DNA of 64,000 bases, taken from the NCBI RefSeq assembly GCF_900142525.1, contig NZ_FRBD01000003.1:1-64000 (forward strand). Reading direction: 5' to 3'. The position numbers and the translations under genes were made by a program. The notes beneath the pieces were generated by a model. The model made no database searches. It was not told the origin of the DNA and was given only the letters and a program-made list of their open reading frames with translations. Positions 1-8,254 of the stretch are shown one piece after another. This stretch comes from Xylanibacter ruminicola. GTDB lineage: Bacteria; Bacteroidota; Bacteroidia; Bacteroidales; Bacteroidaceae. The first letter of the stretch is position 1; each line of letters opens with the position of its first letter.

Positions 1-484
1 CACTGGCCAGTGACAGCAGTGACGAACGCCGGGCTTCGTCGAGGATATAGTCGACAGAGCCCTTGAAAGGACTCTTCTCCACCTCATAGTCCACCATCCG
101 CATCATCAGACGGTGATTGACATAGGCCATCGCGAGGTCGCCGCCCAAGGCATCAGAAAGCTGGCGGTAACGCGACTCACCCACCTGGGCAACAGCCGCA
201 GTACGCCAAGCCTTTGCCAAGACCTCTACATCATGACGAAGCTGACTGTCACCCACCATATCGGCACTGAGCTTCTCAATGTCCTTGGCAGGAACGTTCA
301 GCGTCACTCCCGCAGCATAGTCCTCAGACGGCATCAGGGCGTTCCTCACACCAAAGCCCGAGGAACGTCCTGACACCACAGCGGCATTACGGCAGTCAAT
401 ATAGAAGTCCAACCGACGGGTCAGCTGTTTATCGAAATACCTGTCGATGCAATACTCCGCATCCCTAAAATTCTGCAAATCCAT
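1..484 (-). CDS. Unknown protein, N-terminal part (cut by window edge)
   Basis: An ATG at 484 opens a frame that stays open to base 1, so at least 161 residues are present and the C-terminus is outside the window. It begins MDLQNFRDAEYCIDRYFDKQ and is rich in charged and alanine residues; I see no signal peptide, membrane segment or catalytic motif. It lies 17 nt downstream of the preceding minus-strand ORF and so is probably the next gene of the transfer operon. Function not recognised. Confidence that it is coding rests on the long stop-free frame and operon position. Confidence 0.7.
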   Translation of the reverse strand, partial: MDLQNFRDAEYCIDRYFDKQLTRRLDFYIDCRNAAVVSGRSSGFGVRNALMPSEDYAAGVTLNVPAKDIEKLSADMVGDSQLRHDVEVLAKAWRTAAVAQVGESRYRQLSDALGGDLAMAYVNHRLMMRMVDYEVEKSPFKGSVDYILDEARRSSLLSLAS

Positions 485-501
485 TATACCTTATTATATT
501 A

Positions 502-774
502 TTAGAGACCAAGAAGCTGCTGACGGGTCTGGTCAATGGCCTTATGATAGATACTCATCTGCTTAGGCCAGAAACGGGTGAGCCACGAATCCTTCGAGAT
601 CTGGTCATTGATAAAAGCTATAGCCTGCTTGCGGGTTATCTCTATCGCCGGCTCACCCTTCTGCCTGTCATTAAACCATGCCTTCGTCCAGCAGCGGTTA
701 CCCTCCGTGTCGAAATAGACGGAAGCGACACGCTTCACATCGAAACTCTTCACGTCTATCTGGAGTCCTGCCAA
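502..774 (-). CDS. Hypothetical; likely -1 frameshift extension of the M23 protein
   Basis: The frame ends in a stop at 502 but has no ATG at its front; the first usable codon is a TTG at 774. Upstream, the same frame stays open back through the end of the M23 peptidase gene to an A9 run (minus strand, 817-825), which in the peptidase frame reads xxA AAA AAC, a classic -1 slippery heptamer. A slip there would replace the last 11 peptidase residues with about 104 residues and give a protein of about 374 aa. The region is basic/aromatic (WLTRFWPKQ) without a known motif. It may instead be an independently translated gene, or the split may be an assembly error in the homopolymer. Confidence 0.6.
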   Translation of the reverse strand: MAGLQIDVKSFDVKRVASVYFDTEGNRCWTKAWFNDRQKGEPAIEITRKQAIAFINDQISKDSWLTRFWPKQMSIYHKAIDQTRQQLLGL

Positions 775-782
775 CGGGTCTG

Positions 783-1625
783 TCAGATAGCCGTCGGCTG
801 CTGCCTGGTCAGAAAGTTTTTTTTTACGTCGTCACCCCATGAGGAAAGATACACGCCATGGCGCAGGGCCATGTAGTTCAGGAAGTCACCTATCAGGAGA
901 TTCTGCACTTTGCCTGCCAAAGGCGCTCCACGGCTGCTCAGCCCAAGGGGATTGCCTATCTGGGGGATGGTCTCAAAGAAATAGCTCCTGCTGGCAGACT
1001 GCGCGAAGATATTCCTGAGCGACTGCTCCATCCTGACTGACGGAGCATAGCTGCCCAGACGGATGTCATTCATATAGGCCGGGAGCCAGCGGAGCATCAT
1101 CTGCAGCAGCTCTTCCTGGTCTTCATCATAGTCGGTCTTCACCTTCACGCCGAGGTTGGCAAGGCGGTAATGGCCCTTGATACCCATCGCCTCCAGCTGC
1201 TCCATATTGCCATAGACCATGGCCAGGAACTCCATCGGGTCAAGCTCACGACCCTCACAGCTCACCTCGAAATGCAGGAAGTTGCCACTCTGGGCCACCT
1301 GCAGTCCGGCATAGACAGGCATGCCGTAAGTGACATACGCCTCACGGACATGACCGTACTTCACCTCGAACTTGCCATACTTGGTGATGATATAGTTCTC
1401 ATGGACGGCATCCGTGCCCACACCTACCACCGTGCCTGTCGCCAGGGCAAACAAGGGCAGGTCGTGAGCGGCAAAGTCCACGCCACGATGGACAAACGTC
1501 TCACCTGTCATGGGGTGCTTCTGTTCACCATAGCCGAGACTCACCTGTACCTCTTCCTCCTCCGATGCCTCGAAAGGCATCATGAAGCCACTTGCGGACT
1601 CCAATAACAGATCTTTCGTATTCAT
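783..1625 (-). CDS. M23-family peptidase-like protein of the transfer operon
   Basis: 280 aa in the reported frame, no signal peptide. M23 (LytM-type) features: HRGVDFA near residue 47 matches the HxxxD zinc site, KYGHV matches the conserved YGH, and NFLHFEV matches the H-x-H motif, but with Phe at the place of the usual first His (HLHFE). The zinc ligands therefore look present while one catalytic His is missing, so activity is uncertain. In conjugation systems such enzymes open peptidoglycan for the secretion channel. The start overlaps the stop of the upstream gene by 4 nt (1622-1625). The gene ends 14 codons after an A9 run, discussed separately. Confidence 0.8.
   Translation of the reverse strand: MNTKDLLLESASGFMMPFEASEEEEVQVSLGYGEQKHPMTGETFVHRGVDFAAHDLPLFALATGTVVGVGTDAVHENYIITKYGKFEVKYGHVREAYVTYGMPVYAGLQVAQSGNFLHFEVSCEGRELDPMEFLAMVYGNMEQLEAMGIKGHYRLANLGVKVKTDYDEDQEELLQMMLRWLPAYMNDIRLGSYAPSVRMEQSLRNIFAQSASRSYFFETIPQIGNPLGLSSRGAPLAGKVQNLLIGDFLNYMALRHGVYLSSWGDDVKKNFLTRQQPTAI
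817..825 (-). other. A9 homopolymer / -1 slippery site
   Basis: Nine consecutive A on the minus strand inside the 3' end of the M23 gene. In frame this is GTA AAA AAA AAC, containing A AAA AAC. After a -1 slip the reading continues without a stop into the 502-774 ORF, which lacks its own ATG. Programmed ribosomal frameshifting, transcriptional slippage, phase variation by run-length change, or a sequencing error would all look the same here. Confidence 0.6.
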
Positions 1626-2419
1626 GCTCTTCCTCTCCTTATGGTATGCTCGTTAGACTCCTCACTCTCATTCATCGCCAACTGGGGCTGATAATGCTGC
1701 ACCGGTGCTATGGGCAGTTCCGCCGTCTGAGGATGATAGCCCTGACGATAGGGTATCTGCTGCTGTGGAAGGACTGTCTGCTGCATGCGCATGTTCTTCA
1801 TGGCCAGTGAGCCAAGGAACAGCGAGGCAATCTTTCCCATCCAGCCGAAATTGCCGAACATCAGGAAAGCTGCAGGTATCAGGGCAGCAAGGCTCATGCC
1901 AGAGCCACCGCTCCAGAAACTGCTGGCCACCTGCCCGACACTGTCGAACGGGTTCAGAGATGAGAAAAGCCCGCCACCCTGCTGGGGCATGATGGCCTGC
2001 TGCTGATAGCCCTGAATCATCTGACCTGCACCCTGACAGGCATTCTGAATACCCTGTCCTGCTGCATGGAAGCCGTTCTCCACCGTATCGACGGCATTGC
2101 CTGCCGCATGACTGATATGGTTGTATGCTCCCTCGCCGACCATGCCATCCACCACGTTCTCGCCAATGGACTTGTCGGCACCTTCGGCACCAAAGGCGAG
2201 ACCTTTGAGTCCGCCCGTGACGCCTTTCTCCTTCAAGCCCTTCGATGCATCGTCACCCAAGGCGACTTCCGTAGCCTGCTCCAACAACGACTCGTCATTG
2301 ACGAAATACTTCCAGCCGACGACACTACCAGCCGTCAACCCCAGGAACTTCTTGGGGCTGTGGCCTGCGAACCTGGCGACCTTGCCGCCAACATTCAATG
2401 CTGTACTCCAACCTCCCAT
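1622..2419 (-). CDS. Unknown transfer-operon membrane protein
   Basis: 265 aa. The N-terminal half is glycine/alanine rich without a signal peptide (GGKVARFAGHSPKKFLGLTA). Around residues 170-210 lies a hydrophobic stretch (MSLAALIPAAFLMFGNFG, then IASLFLGSLAMKNM) that could form one or two membrane helices. The C-terminal third is Gln/Pro rich with MQQTVLPQQQIPYRQGY, typical of a flexible tail. It sits between the lipoprotein gene (3 nt gap) and the M23 gene (4 nt overlap), so it is co-translated with the transfer apparatus. No family recognised; a structural or anchoring role in the channel is inference. Confidence 0.7.
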   Translation of the reverse strand: MGGWSTALNVGGKVARFAGHSPKKFLGLTAGSVVGWKYFVNDESLLEQATEVALGDDASKGLKEKGVTGGLKGLAFGAEGADKSIGENVVDGMVGEGAYNHISHAAGNAVDTVENGFHAAGQGIQNACQGAGQMIQGYQQQAIMPQQGGGLFSSLNPFDSVGQVASSFWSGGSGMSLAALIPAAFLMFGNFGWMGKIASLFLGSLAMKNMRMQQTVLPQQQIPYRQGYHPQTAELPIAPVQHYQPQLAMNESEESNEHTIRRGRA

Positions 2420-2422
2420 ATG

Positions 2423-3127
2423 CTATAAAGGATTATATTCTACTATCAGCCTGGCCCTGTAACAGTTGGTCTTCGGTGCCTTATGACGGCTACCGTCGGC
2501 CATCGAGAAGAGCCATGCCTGGTTCATCTTGTTCTGGGCCACCTCCGTACTCGTCCAGTACCAGCAGCCCGCATTCTCCGGACTGCGGTTCACGGGTGTA
2601 CCGCCACATCGTTCGATGACGGGGTTCACTATCGGGAGCGCACTGTAGAGCAGTCCCAGCTCTGCCACACTCGGCACATAGTCACTCTGGAAGAACCAGT
2701 GGTGACGGAATGCCAGCAAGCCTAACGGGGATGTGTAGTAGTTACGGGGATCGGCCTTGTAATCCTTGACAACAAGACTATCCCTGTCAAGATGGGTGGT
2801 CTGCAAGGCCACCGTATTCACATAGCCGTCATAATCCGTCTCGCTGCCACTGGTCTTCTGGTCGAAGCTCAGCGTATCAGCAAAAGCCACGGGAGCTATC
2901 TCGTCGAGCAGCACAGCCAAGGCCTGATGCTGGTCATTCTTCTCTGCGAACACCACGGCCACAGGGGTATGCACAGTGGCATCGAAAACCGACGGACTTA
3001 CTATCCGGCCATCCGAACAGAGGATATAGCCAGGATGGATGTCAAGGTCTATCGGTTCATGCTCATCGCAGGATGACAAAAGTCCTACAGACATCACCAT
3101 CATTATTATTAAAGATAAATTCCTCAT
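2423..3127 (-). CDS. Secreted lipoprotein with a C-terminal DUF1566-like region
   Basis: 234 aa. The N-terminus MRNLSLIIMMVMSVGLLSSC is a lipoprotein signal with the lipobox cysteine at position 20. The rest is soluble; near the C-terminus a block with CWYWTSTEVAQNKMNQAWLF and CYRARLIVEY resembles the DUF1566/Fib_succ_major type found in Bacteroidetes surface proteins. It starts 49 nt after the TraO stop and is followed by a membrane protein with a 3 nt gap. A surface or periplasmic accessory to the conjugation channel is plausible from position alone. Confidence 0.75.
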   Translation of the reverse strand: MRNLSLIIMMVMSVGLLSSCDEHEPIDLDIHPGYILCSDGRIVSPSVFDATVHTPVAVVFAEKNDQHQALAVLLDEIAPVAFADTLSFDQKTSGSETDYDGYVNTVALQTTHLDRDSLVVKDYKADPRNYYTSPLGLLAFRHHWFFQSDYVPSVAELGLLYSALPIVNPVIERCGGTPVNRSPENAGCWYWTSTEVAQNKMNQAWLFSMADGSRHKAPKTNCYRARLIVEYNPL

Positions 3128-3175
3128 ATTTTTTCTTTATTAAAGACTAAATATTTAAGTTACTCATTCACAGGA

Positions 3176-3679
3176 CTATAGCGGCAGTTTTAGACCACCG
3201 ACAATACCCGTTCGCCATTGTAAACCAGAGCCAATGATCACATCTTCCTTCACCTGAAAGAAGAGTTCCCAACCGCCTTTCAGGGCGTAGCTGTGCTCAT
3301 AGCCGACATGCACACCGCCTACAAAATCATGAAGGTCTGAACCGCCACTGGCACCGATACGGAGGTTCCCGTGATGGTTACGCCCGCGATTCACACAAGG
3401 CTTGTAGGCTATGCCCAAATGCCACGAATTATAGTTATGCCAGAAACTCTTCTTGGTGACATGACCCGCATCAGGGTCATCGTCGTACTGGAGATATCCC
3501 GTAGCGAAATATTCCCAGGCATTATGGTACTTGCTGCCATGCTCATAGGCAATGGTCGCATCAAGGCCTCTCTCATACAACATACCCACACCCATCATGA
3601 GGTGGTTGCTATTGGTCTGTGCATGGGCTGTCATACCCATTGCAGCGACAATCAGACATAAGACTGCTTTCTTCATCAT
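3176..3679 (-). CDS. traO: Conjugative transfer protein TraO
   Basis: 167 aa from the ATG at 3679 (an upstream TTG at 3685 is in frame but a poorer start). It has a cleavable signal peptide (MMKKAVLCLIVAAMGMTAHA) and a mature part with alternating aromatic/hydrophobic residues and several glycines, ending GIVGGLKLPL, as in outer-membrane beta-barrel proteins. Length, signal and position directly after TraN match TraO of Bacteroidetes conjugative elements. Probably an outer-membrane part of the channel. Two nt separate it from the TraN stop. Confidence 0.85.
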   Translation of the reverse strand: MMKKAVLCLIVAAMGMTAHAQTNSNHLMMGVGMLYERGLDATIAYEHGSKYHNAWEYFATGYLQYDDDPDAGHVTKKSFWHNYNSWHLGIAYKPCVNRGRNHHGNLRIGASGGSDLHDFVGGVHVGYEHSYALKGGWELFFQVKEDVIIGSGLQWRTGIVGGLKLPL

Positions 3680-3681
3680 CT

Positions 3682-4533
3682 TCAATCCTCTACCAATAAT
3701 GAACTGTCAAAAGCATCCGCACTCAGCACATCCTCATAGTCAACGGTCATCGAGATGGTCCGACCACTAATCTGATGCTCACTGAGCTCTATGGACAGCA
3801 CCTTGTCGTTGGGGAAGGTCATCTTCTTCAGCACAACGACATTACGATAGCCATGCTGGAACGAAGTGCTCTTCTCAAGCAACAGGACTGGCTCCAACAT
3901 AAGATCCTGCACATTCGTGGCCTTCTGCTGTTTCTTGTCGCTGAGCTTAAAGCGCAGCTCATCGATGTCAAAGCGCAGGTTGGTCCTGTTCTCCACACTG
4001 AAGTCGATGAAGAAGTACTCACCCACCGAATAGACATTGTTCAGACGCATGGTCAGATGATGCCTGTTGGTCCTGGTGCTGTGATACTTAGCGGGACTGT
4101 TCCAGATACGACGGGCATAGCGTACCATCTCCCCGGTACTCATGCTCACAGCAGGGTTATGGAAGGCATTTCGCTCATCCACCTGCACCTCCTTGTCACT
4201 CACGGCTTCCTCCAGACGGGTCGTATAGATCAGGGCATACTGGGAACGATAGCGTTCCGTCACAACGGTCACGATGGCCAGCACGGCACCGTCCTCATGT
4301 CCGCCCTCCTTGGGTTTGACACGGATGACATTCTCGATAGGCTTGTCACCAACCACCTTGTCGGTACTGATGTCCACCAGTCGGATGGGCTCCGATGCCG
4401 TTATCACTGTAGTCACGTTCTCATTCACGGTCAACTGCTCCATTTCATTGTAGGTCTGCTGGCCGAAGGCGTTCAAAGCAGACGTGGCGCAGAGCAGAAA
4501 CGCGCCCATTTTGGTTCCGAAAAATCTTTTCAT
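3682..4533 (-). CDS. traN: Conjugative transfer protein TraN (VirB9-like)
   Basis: 283 aa with a signal peptide (MKRFFGTKMGAFLLCATSALNAFG). The body is beta-rich and contains the typical NNVYSVGEYFFIDFSVENRT segment near residue 165, followed by the RFDIDELRFKLSDKK block characteristic of Bacteroidetes TraN (DUF4138). VirB9-type proteins form the outer-membrane core ring of type IV secretion systems together with the VirB10-like TraM, which is encoded immediately upstream with a 50 nt gap. No truncation is apparent. Confidence 0.9.
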   Translation of the reverse strand: MKRFFGTKMGAFLLCATSALNAFGQQTYNEMEQLTVNENVTTVITASEPIRLVDISTDKVVGDKPIENVIRVKPKEGGHEDGAVLAIVTVVTERYRSQYALIYTTRLEEAVSDKEVQVDERNAFHNPAVSMSTGEMVRYARRIWNSPAKYHSTRTNRHHLTMRLNNVYSVGEYFFIDFSVENRTNLRFDIDELRFKLSDKKQQKATNVQDLMLEPVLLLEKSTSFQHGYRNVVVLKKMTFPNDKVLSIELSEHQISGRTISMTVDYEDVLSADAFDSSLLVED

Positions 4534-4583
4534 GCTGAAATATTGTCAAAATTTTTTATTTCTTAAACACTTTTTAACAAACA

Positions 4584-5816
4584 TCAACGCTTGCGTTGTT
4601 GTTTGCTGTTCACGAGGTACACCTGTGTGCCGTACTTCAGTCGCACACGGTTCTTCTTGATCGCCTTACTGATGGCATTGGAAGTCTTCTGATAGGCATT
4701 CTGGAGGGCCTGTCCCGCCCACTGGCTGACGCTCGTCCCGCCACTGGTCTGGTTCAGGTTCATGTTACTCTGCATGGCAGAGCTGCCGATATCCTTCGTC
4801 GTCTCACGAAACTGGCTCGCCGGAACATAGAGTCCCTCCAGACCATCAGTCACATCATAGATGGAAAGGCCTATCTTCAGGATCTCGTCACCAACGAGGA
4901 CGCTCTGCACCTTTCCCTTCACACGCTGCTGGCCGAATCCGCTCATCGTGGCATAGAGATAGCTGCCCTTGGGAACCTGCGTACCATTGATGTCGATATC
5001 ATCCAAAAGACGCAGACGGACACGGCTGCCCTCCACCGCCTTGATCTCCTCGTCGATAATAGCCTTGATCAGGTTCGAGTTCGGGGCATTCTGACTCAGC
5101 GTATTAAAAAACTCCGAGTCATCCTTCGATACCTTCGTGACGATATTGTTCTGGGCATCCTCGTCAAGTTCACGCACGGCATTGGATGCTTCATCAGCCA
5201 CCTCCCTGGTCGCTTTCGCGCCTTTGGCAAGGACACTGTCCTGCATCTCTGCAGCAGCTCCCATCTTAGCAGCCCCCTGCGCCCGGGCATTGTTCAGGTC
5301 CCTGTCGAGGTCGGCCATCAGCCCCTGACGGCGCATCGCCAAGGCCTTGGCACGCTCCTCGTCTGTCACGGGAACCACGAAATCATCACTACCCATGGCC
5401 TCCCCTTTCCTGGCGGACTGCGCCACACGGCTGTTCAAATCCGACAGATGACGGATTCTCTCCTGCTGCTGGGCCTGGGCATCCAACTGTCGCAGCTCAT
5501 CCTCGGAATACTTCGACTCGAAATCCTCCTTCTTATTCAAGGTATCTGGATTCTCGGCAAAGTCCTGAACGGCACTGCGGTCTGTAATCTCTCCAAACGC
5601 ATCACGCATATTCTTGCGCTTGCTGCCGATTTCCCTGCTGACATTGGCAGAGGGCAGCTGCGCATTCAGATACTCCGTCGTCTGAAGGCTCGCATCCTTC
5701 TTGTCCTCTATCTCCACATTGAAGACCTCCATGAAGAGATAGGGAATCAGCAACGCTCCGATATATACGAGCGTCGGGATGATGTACTTTGGCTGTTTGA
5801 AATTAATCTTCTTCAT
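4584..5816 (-). CDS. traM: Conjugative transfer protein TraM (VirB10-like)
   Basis: 410 aa. A short cytoplasmic N-terminus is followed by one membrane helix (YIIPTLVYIGALLIPYLFM, about residues 11-29), then a long Ala/Glu/Asp-rich, probably helical periplasmic linker (residues 80-220), and a C-terminal domain with the VirB10-like GTQVPKGSYLYATMSGFG and DVTDGLEGLYVPASQF segments. This one-helix-plus-C-terminal-barrel arrangement fits the protein that spans both membranes in type IV secretion. Gap of 3 nt to the TraL-like gene upstream. Confidence 0.9.
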   Translation of the reverse strand: MKKINFKQPKYIIPTLVYIGALLIPYLFMEVFNVEIEDKKDASLQTTEYLNAQLPSANVSREIGSKRKNMRDAFGEITDRSAVQDFAENPDTLNKKEDFESKYSEDELRQLDAQAQQQERIRHLSDLNSRVAQSARKGEAMGSDDFVVPVTDEERAKALAMRRQGLMADLDRDLNNARAQGAAKMGAAAEMQDSVLAKGAKATREVADEASNAVRELDEDAQNNIVTKVSKDDSEFFNTLSQNAPNSNLIKAIIDEEIKAVEGSRVRLRLLDDIDINGTQVPKGSYLYATMSGFGQQRVKGKVQSVLVGDEILKIGLSIYDVTDGLEGLYVPASQFRETTKDIGSSAMQSNMNLNQTSGGTSVSQWAGQALQNAYQKTSNAISKAIKKNRVRLKYGTQVYLVNSKQQRKR

Positions 5817-5819
5817 ATC

Positions 5820-6158
5820 TTACTTTCCACTATTTCCCTTTATATAATGACCATGCGACTGGAGCGCACTGTCCACACGCTCTACCGCCGTGGCTTTCTG
5901 CCGCCCACCCTGCTGATAGGCGGTCACCAGACGATAGACATTCACTAAGAAACAGGCTGTAACAAAGCCGAACACCACCGCCAGAAAGGCCACCTTATGT
6001 GCCTGGCCTATCTCCTGCAGCCTCATGGCCCCCCAGCTGATTCCAGCCTTGTCCGCGAACTTCCTGCCCGCTTCCACCTCACGCTCGTAACGCTCCCTGT
6101 ATTTCGGATCGTTCTTGTCCGGCATCGGCTCTCCTATAATCAATCTCTTCCAACCCAT
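5820..6158 (-). CDS. traL: Small TraL-like inner-membrane transfer protein
   Basis: 112 aa. The N-terminal cytoplasmic part carries GEPMPDKNDPKYRERYEREV, a block I associate with a small protein encoded between TraK and TraM in Bacteroidetes transfer operons. One membrane helix follows (VAFLAVVFGFVTACFLVNVY, about residues 55-74), then a short basic periplasmic tail. Three nt separate it from both neighbours, so the four genes are translationally linked. The TraL name is by position and size; the exact family should be checked. Confidence 0.65.
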   Translation of the reverse strand: MGWKRLIIGEPMPDKNDPKYRERYEREVEAGRKFADKAGISWGAMRLQEIGQAHKVAFLAVVFGFVTACFLVNVYRLVTAYQQGGRQKATAVERVDSALQSHGHYIKGNSGK

Positions 6159-6161
6159 AGC

Positions 6162-6776
6162 CTAATAGATGGTTTTCTGTTTCTGCTCCAGATCCTGGTT
6201 CAACAAGGTACGCCAGTTCGTTATCAACAGTCCGTGGGGATTGTTCTCCGTCCTCGGAACGCGCTTCAGCTCTCCGGCAGTGACCAGCTTTCGCATCAGG
6301 ATATTCGTCCTGCGCTCGATACGCTGCCTGCCATAATAGGTGAAAGTCATCTGTTGCTTGTCGAACTTGATGCTGTCACAGAAGATTGAGAACACGGCAC
6401 TCGTACCCATGATGTTATTATAAAAACCCTTTTCCTTCAACGCATTGAACTGGGCCAGTCCCGTCTCATCGACCAGGTACATGGCCTTCTCCATCGTATA
6501 GTTGATATACTTGTCGTCAGGCGCAAGGGTAAAGAAGAGATGGTGGAACAGCTCCACATGGCTCTTCGCTTCCACGTCAAGGGTCTCGTCCATCGTCGTG
6601 CGCTGCACGAGGATGGGCACGTTGCCGTCCAACACATACACTTTCTTGTGGGCATCGTCCACCATACCCTTGGCGGTGAAGATGGCGCCCATCGAGATGA
6701 TGATGCAGCCAGCCATGAACATACAGCTGACTATCAGCACCAGCTTAATCTTATTCTCCAGATTCTTTATTACCAT
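6162..6776 (-). CDS. traK: Conjugative transfer protein TraK (VirB8-like)
   Basis: 204 aa. Short N-terminal cytoplasmic tail, one membrane helix (KLVLIVSCMFMAGCIIISMG, residues 11-30), then a periplasmic domain of about 160 residues with HVELFHHLFFTLAPDDKYI and FCDSIKF, which match the TraK family. VirB8-like proteins bridge the inner-membrane complex and the core. It begins 18 nt after the TraJ stop. Intact in length. Confidence 0.9.
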   Translation of the reverse strand: MVIKNLENKIKLVLIVSCMFMAGCIIISMGAIFTAKGMVDDAHKKVYVLDGNVPILVQRTTMDETLDVEAKSHVELFHHLFFTLAPDDKYINYTMEKAMYLVDETGLAQFNALKEKGFYNNIMGTSAVFSIFCDSIKFDKQQMTFTYYGRQRIERRTNILMRKLVTAGELKRVPRTENNPHGLLITNWRTLLNQDLEQKQKTIY

Positions 6777-6794
6777 ATTATTTCTTATTTAAAT

Positions 6795-7928
6795 CTATCG
6801 CATTACTGACATGGCACTGGTCTTGGCCTGACTGGCCACGCCCTCACCGAAATTACGGGTCGAGAAGGCCGTATCACCCTCAGGTATCATCCATGCTGCC
6901 AGGTCCGGCACGAGGTTCAGACACTTCAGCGCCACCAGACTTGCCACCAACAGGTAGCCTGCCGTCATGAAAGAGTTCTGCAGATACCCGGAGAACCCTC
7001 CGTCAAGAATCGCCTGCAGGTTCTCATACTGGATGCTCAGCACGATGTCGAAGAGCAACAGCACATAGAATCCCACGAAGTAGAGCATCGCTCCGTAGAA
7101 ATGCACGGTGAGATACCTCGTGATCCACTTCGCCCAGGCTCCCTCCCATTTCGGCAGGAGAGAGAATGCCCATTGGATAGGACCGAAGATGGTCAGCATG
7201 CCCAGCAGGATCTGCTGACAGAATATCGTTCCCCACCAGCCGATACGGAACACGACCAAGGCCAACAGCATGATGATCTTGTCCAGTCCTATCATCAGTC
7301 CCGTATAGGTGCTCTGCAAGTAGAACTTACAGGCCTTCTTCTCCGAGTCCGTGAGTGTCTGATAACCCACATACTGCGTGATATCCGAGACACCGGCCTT
7401 CTGCATACCGTCCACCGTCACCTTCGCTATCGCCATATAGTGGTCGATACTATCCTGACGCTGCTTCAGCGGCTCATGGAGGTTGTCGAACTTCTGCTGC
7501 ACCTGCGCCGCCTCTATCTCATAGAGGTCATGGGTATAAGAGCCGATACAGTTCGGCACATAGGCCAGAACACCCAATACCGATGCCCCGTTGCCTCCGT
7601 GCGGATACCACCAAAACATCACGATGGCAATGGCCAGCACACGCAGCACCTTCAGCACGTCGAACGGCTCGCCCTTCGTCATCATCTTATACGCCATGCC
7701 CGCCGCCATGATGATGGCAAACATCGCTCCCAGGGCCATACACATCTCCAGTATCCACCAGAAAGGCCCGCTTGCTCCTATGAACGTTGCATCGGTCAGG
7801 AACTCGTTCGTCTGGAAAATGACATCGTCAATCTCCTCGTCGAACATGTCAATACCGATATTGTTGACGATACTGTCGACAACTTCCGGCATCGCACCTG
7901 CCTGCAAAACCAAACCTGAAACTCCCAT
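6795..7928 (-). CDS. traJ: Conjugative transfer protein TraJ (VirB6-like)
   Basis: About 377 aa from the ATG at 7928 (MGVSGLVLQAG); an in-frame ATG at 7982 would overlap the promoter-like box at 7944-7951 and is less likely. Polytopic inner-membrane protein: hydrophobic segments near FWWILEMCMALGAMFAIIMA, VLAIAIVMFWWYP, IGLDKIIMLLALVVFRIGWW, MLTIFGPIQWAF, FYGAMLYFVGFYVLLLF and GYLLVASLVALKCL. The final segment with DLAAWMIPEGD is typical of Bacteroidetes TraJ. It heads the second half of the operon after a 326 nt gap. Confidence 0.85.
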   Translation of the reverse strand: MGVSGLVLQAGAMPEVVDSIVNNIGIDMFDEEIDDVIFQTNEFLTDATFIGASGPFWWILEMCMALGAMFAIIMAAGMAYKMMTKGEPFDVLKVLRVLAIAIVMFWWYPHGGNGASVLGVLAYVPNCIGSYTHDLYEIEAAQVQQKFDNLHEPLKQRQDSIDHYMAIAKVTVDGMQKAGVSDITQYVGYQTLTDSEKKACKFYLQSTYTGLMIGLDKIIMLLALVVFRIGWWGTIFCQQILLGMLTIFGPIQWAFSLLPKWEGAWAKWITRYLTVHFYGAMLYFVGFYVLLLFDIVLSIQYENLQAILDGGFSGYLQNSFMTAGYLLVASLVALKCLNLVPDLAAWMIPEGDTAFSTRNFGEGVASQAKTSAMSVMR

Positions 7929-7943
7929 TTCGCTTTTTTGCCG

Positions 7944-7951
7944 CGAAAGTA
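7944..7951 (-). promoter_or_regulatory. Possible promoter -7 box before traJ
   Basis: TACTTTCG on the minus strand, 16 nt before the traJ ATG, differs from the Bacteroidetes -7 consensus TAnnTTTG at one base. I could not find a TTTG at the usual distance upstream, so this is tentative. It would allow traJ-to-traO expression apart from the upstream half of the operon. Confidence 0.35.
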
Positions 7952-8254
7952 CGACTAAAAACGCAAACAGCTCTTCCCGCAAAATTTTATTCCTGTTATT
8001 AACTGTTTCGTAACTTTCCCACGTGAAAAACTATCATCACTGGGGGGCATTCGTAAAATGAATCAAGTTTTAGCAAACAACTCCATTTTGTTAACCATAG
8101 CTTATAGAAAACACCTGCCTTTATAAAACAGACTTTATAAAACGGATATTTTCTTATAAGCTTCAGTTTATATTTTGAGCATCAGCAAGCACATCATCAA
8201 GCCATGCCGGATAAGTCAAACAGAGAGATTGAACTCGAGCCTAACGGCACTGTC
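7952..8254 (-). other. Gene-free gap inside the transfer operon
   Basis: About 300 nt between the 8255-8986 gene and the promoter-like box of traJ. No convincing ORF on either strand. The part from 8095 to 8180 is AT-rich and repeats TTATAAAA (TTTATAAAACAGACTTTATAAAACGG). I see no clear terminator hairpin with a T run. Probably a transcriptional break between two halves of the operon. Confidence 0.5.

Noticed and set aside
4596..5948. 450-codon plus-strand ORF opposite traM
   Set aside because: It is the antisense shadow of traM/traL; peptide is rich in Leu/His/Arg without domain features, and operon signals lie on the minus strand.
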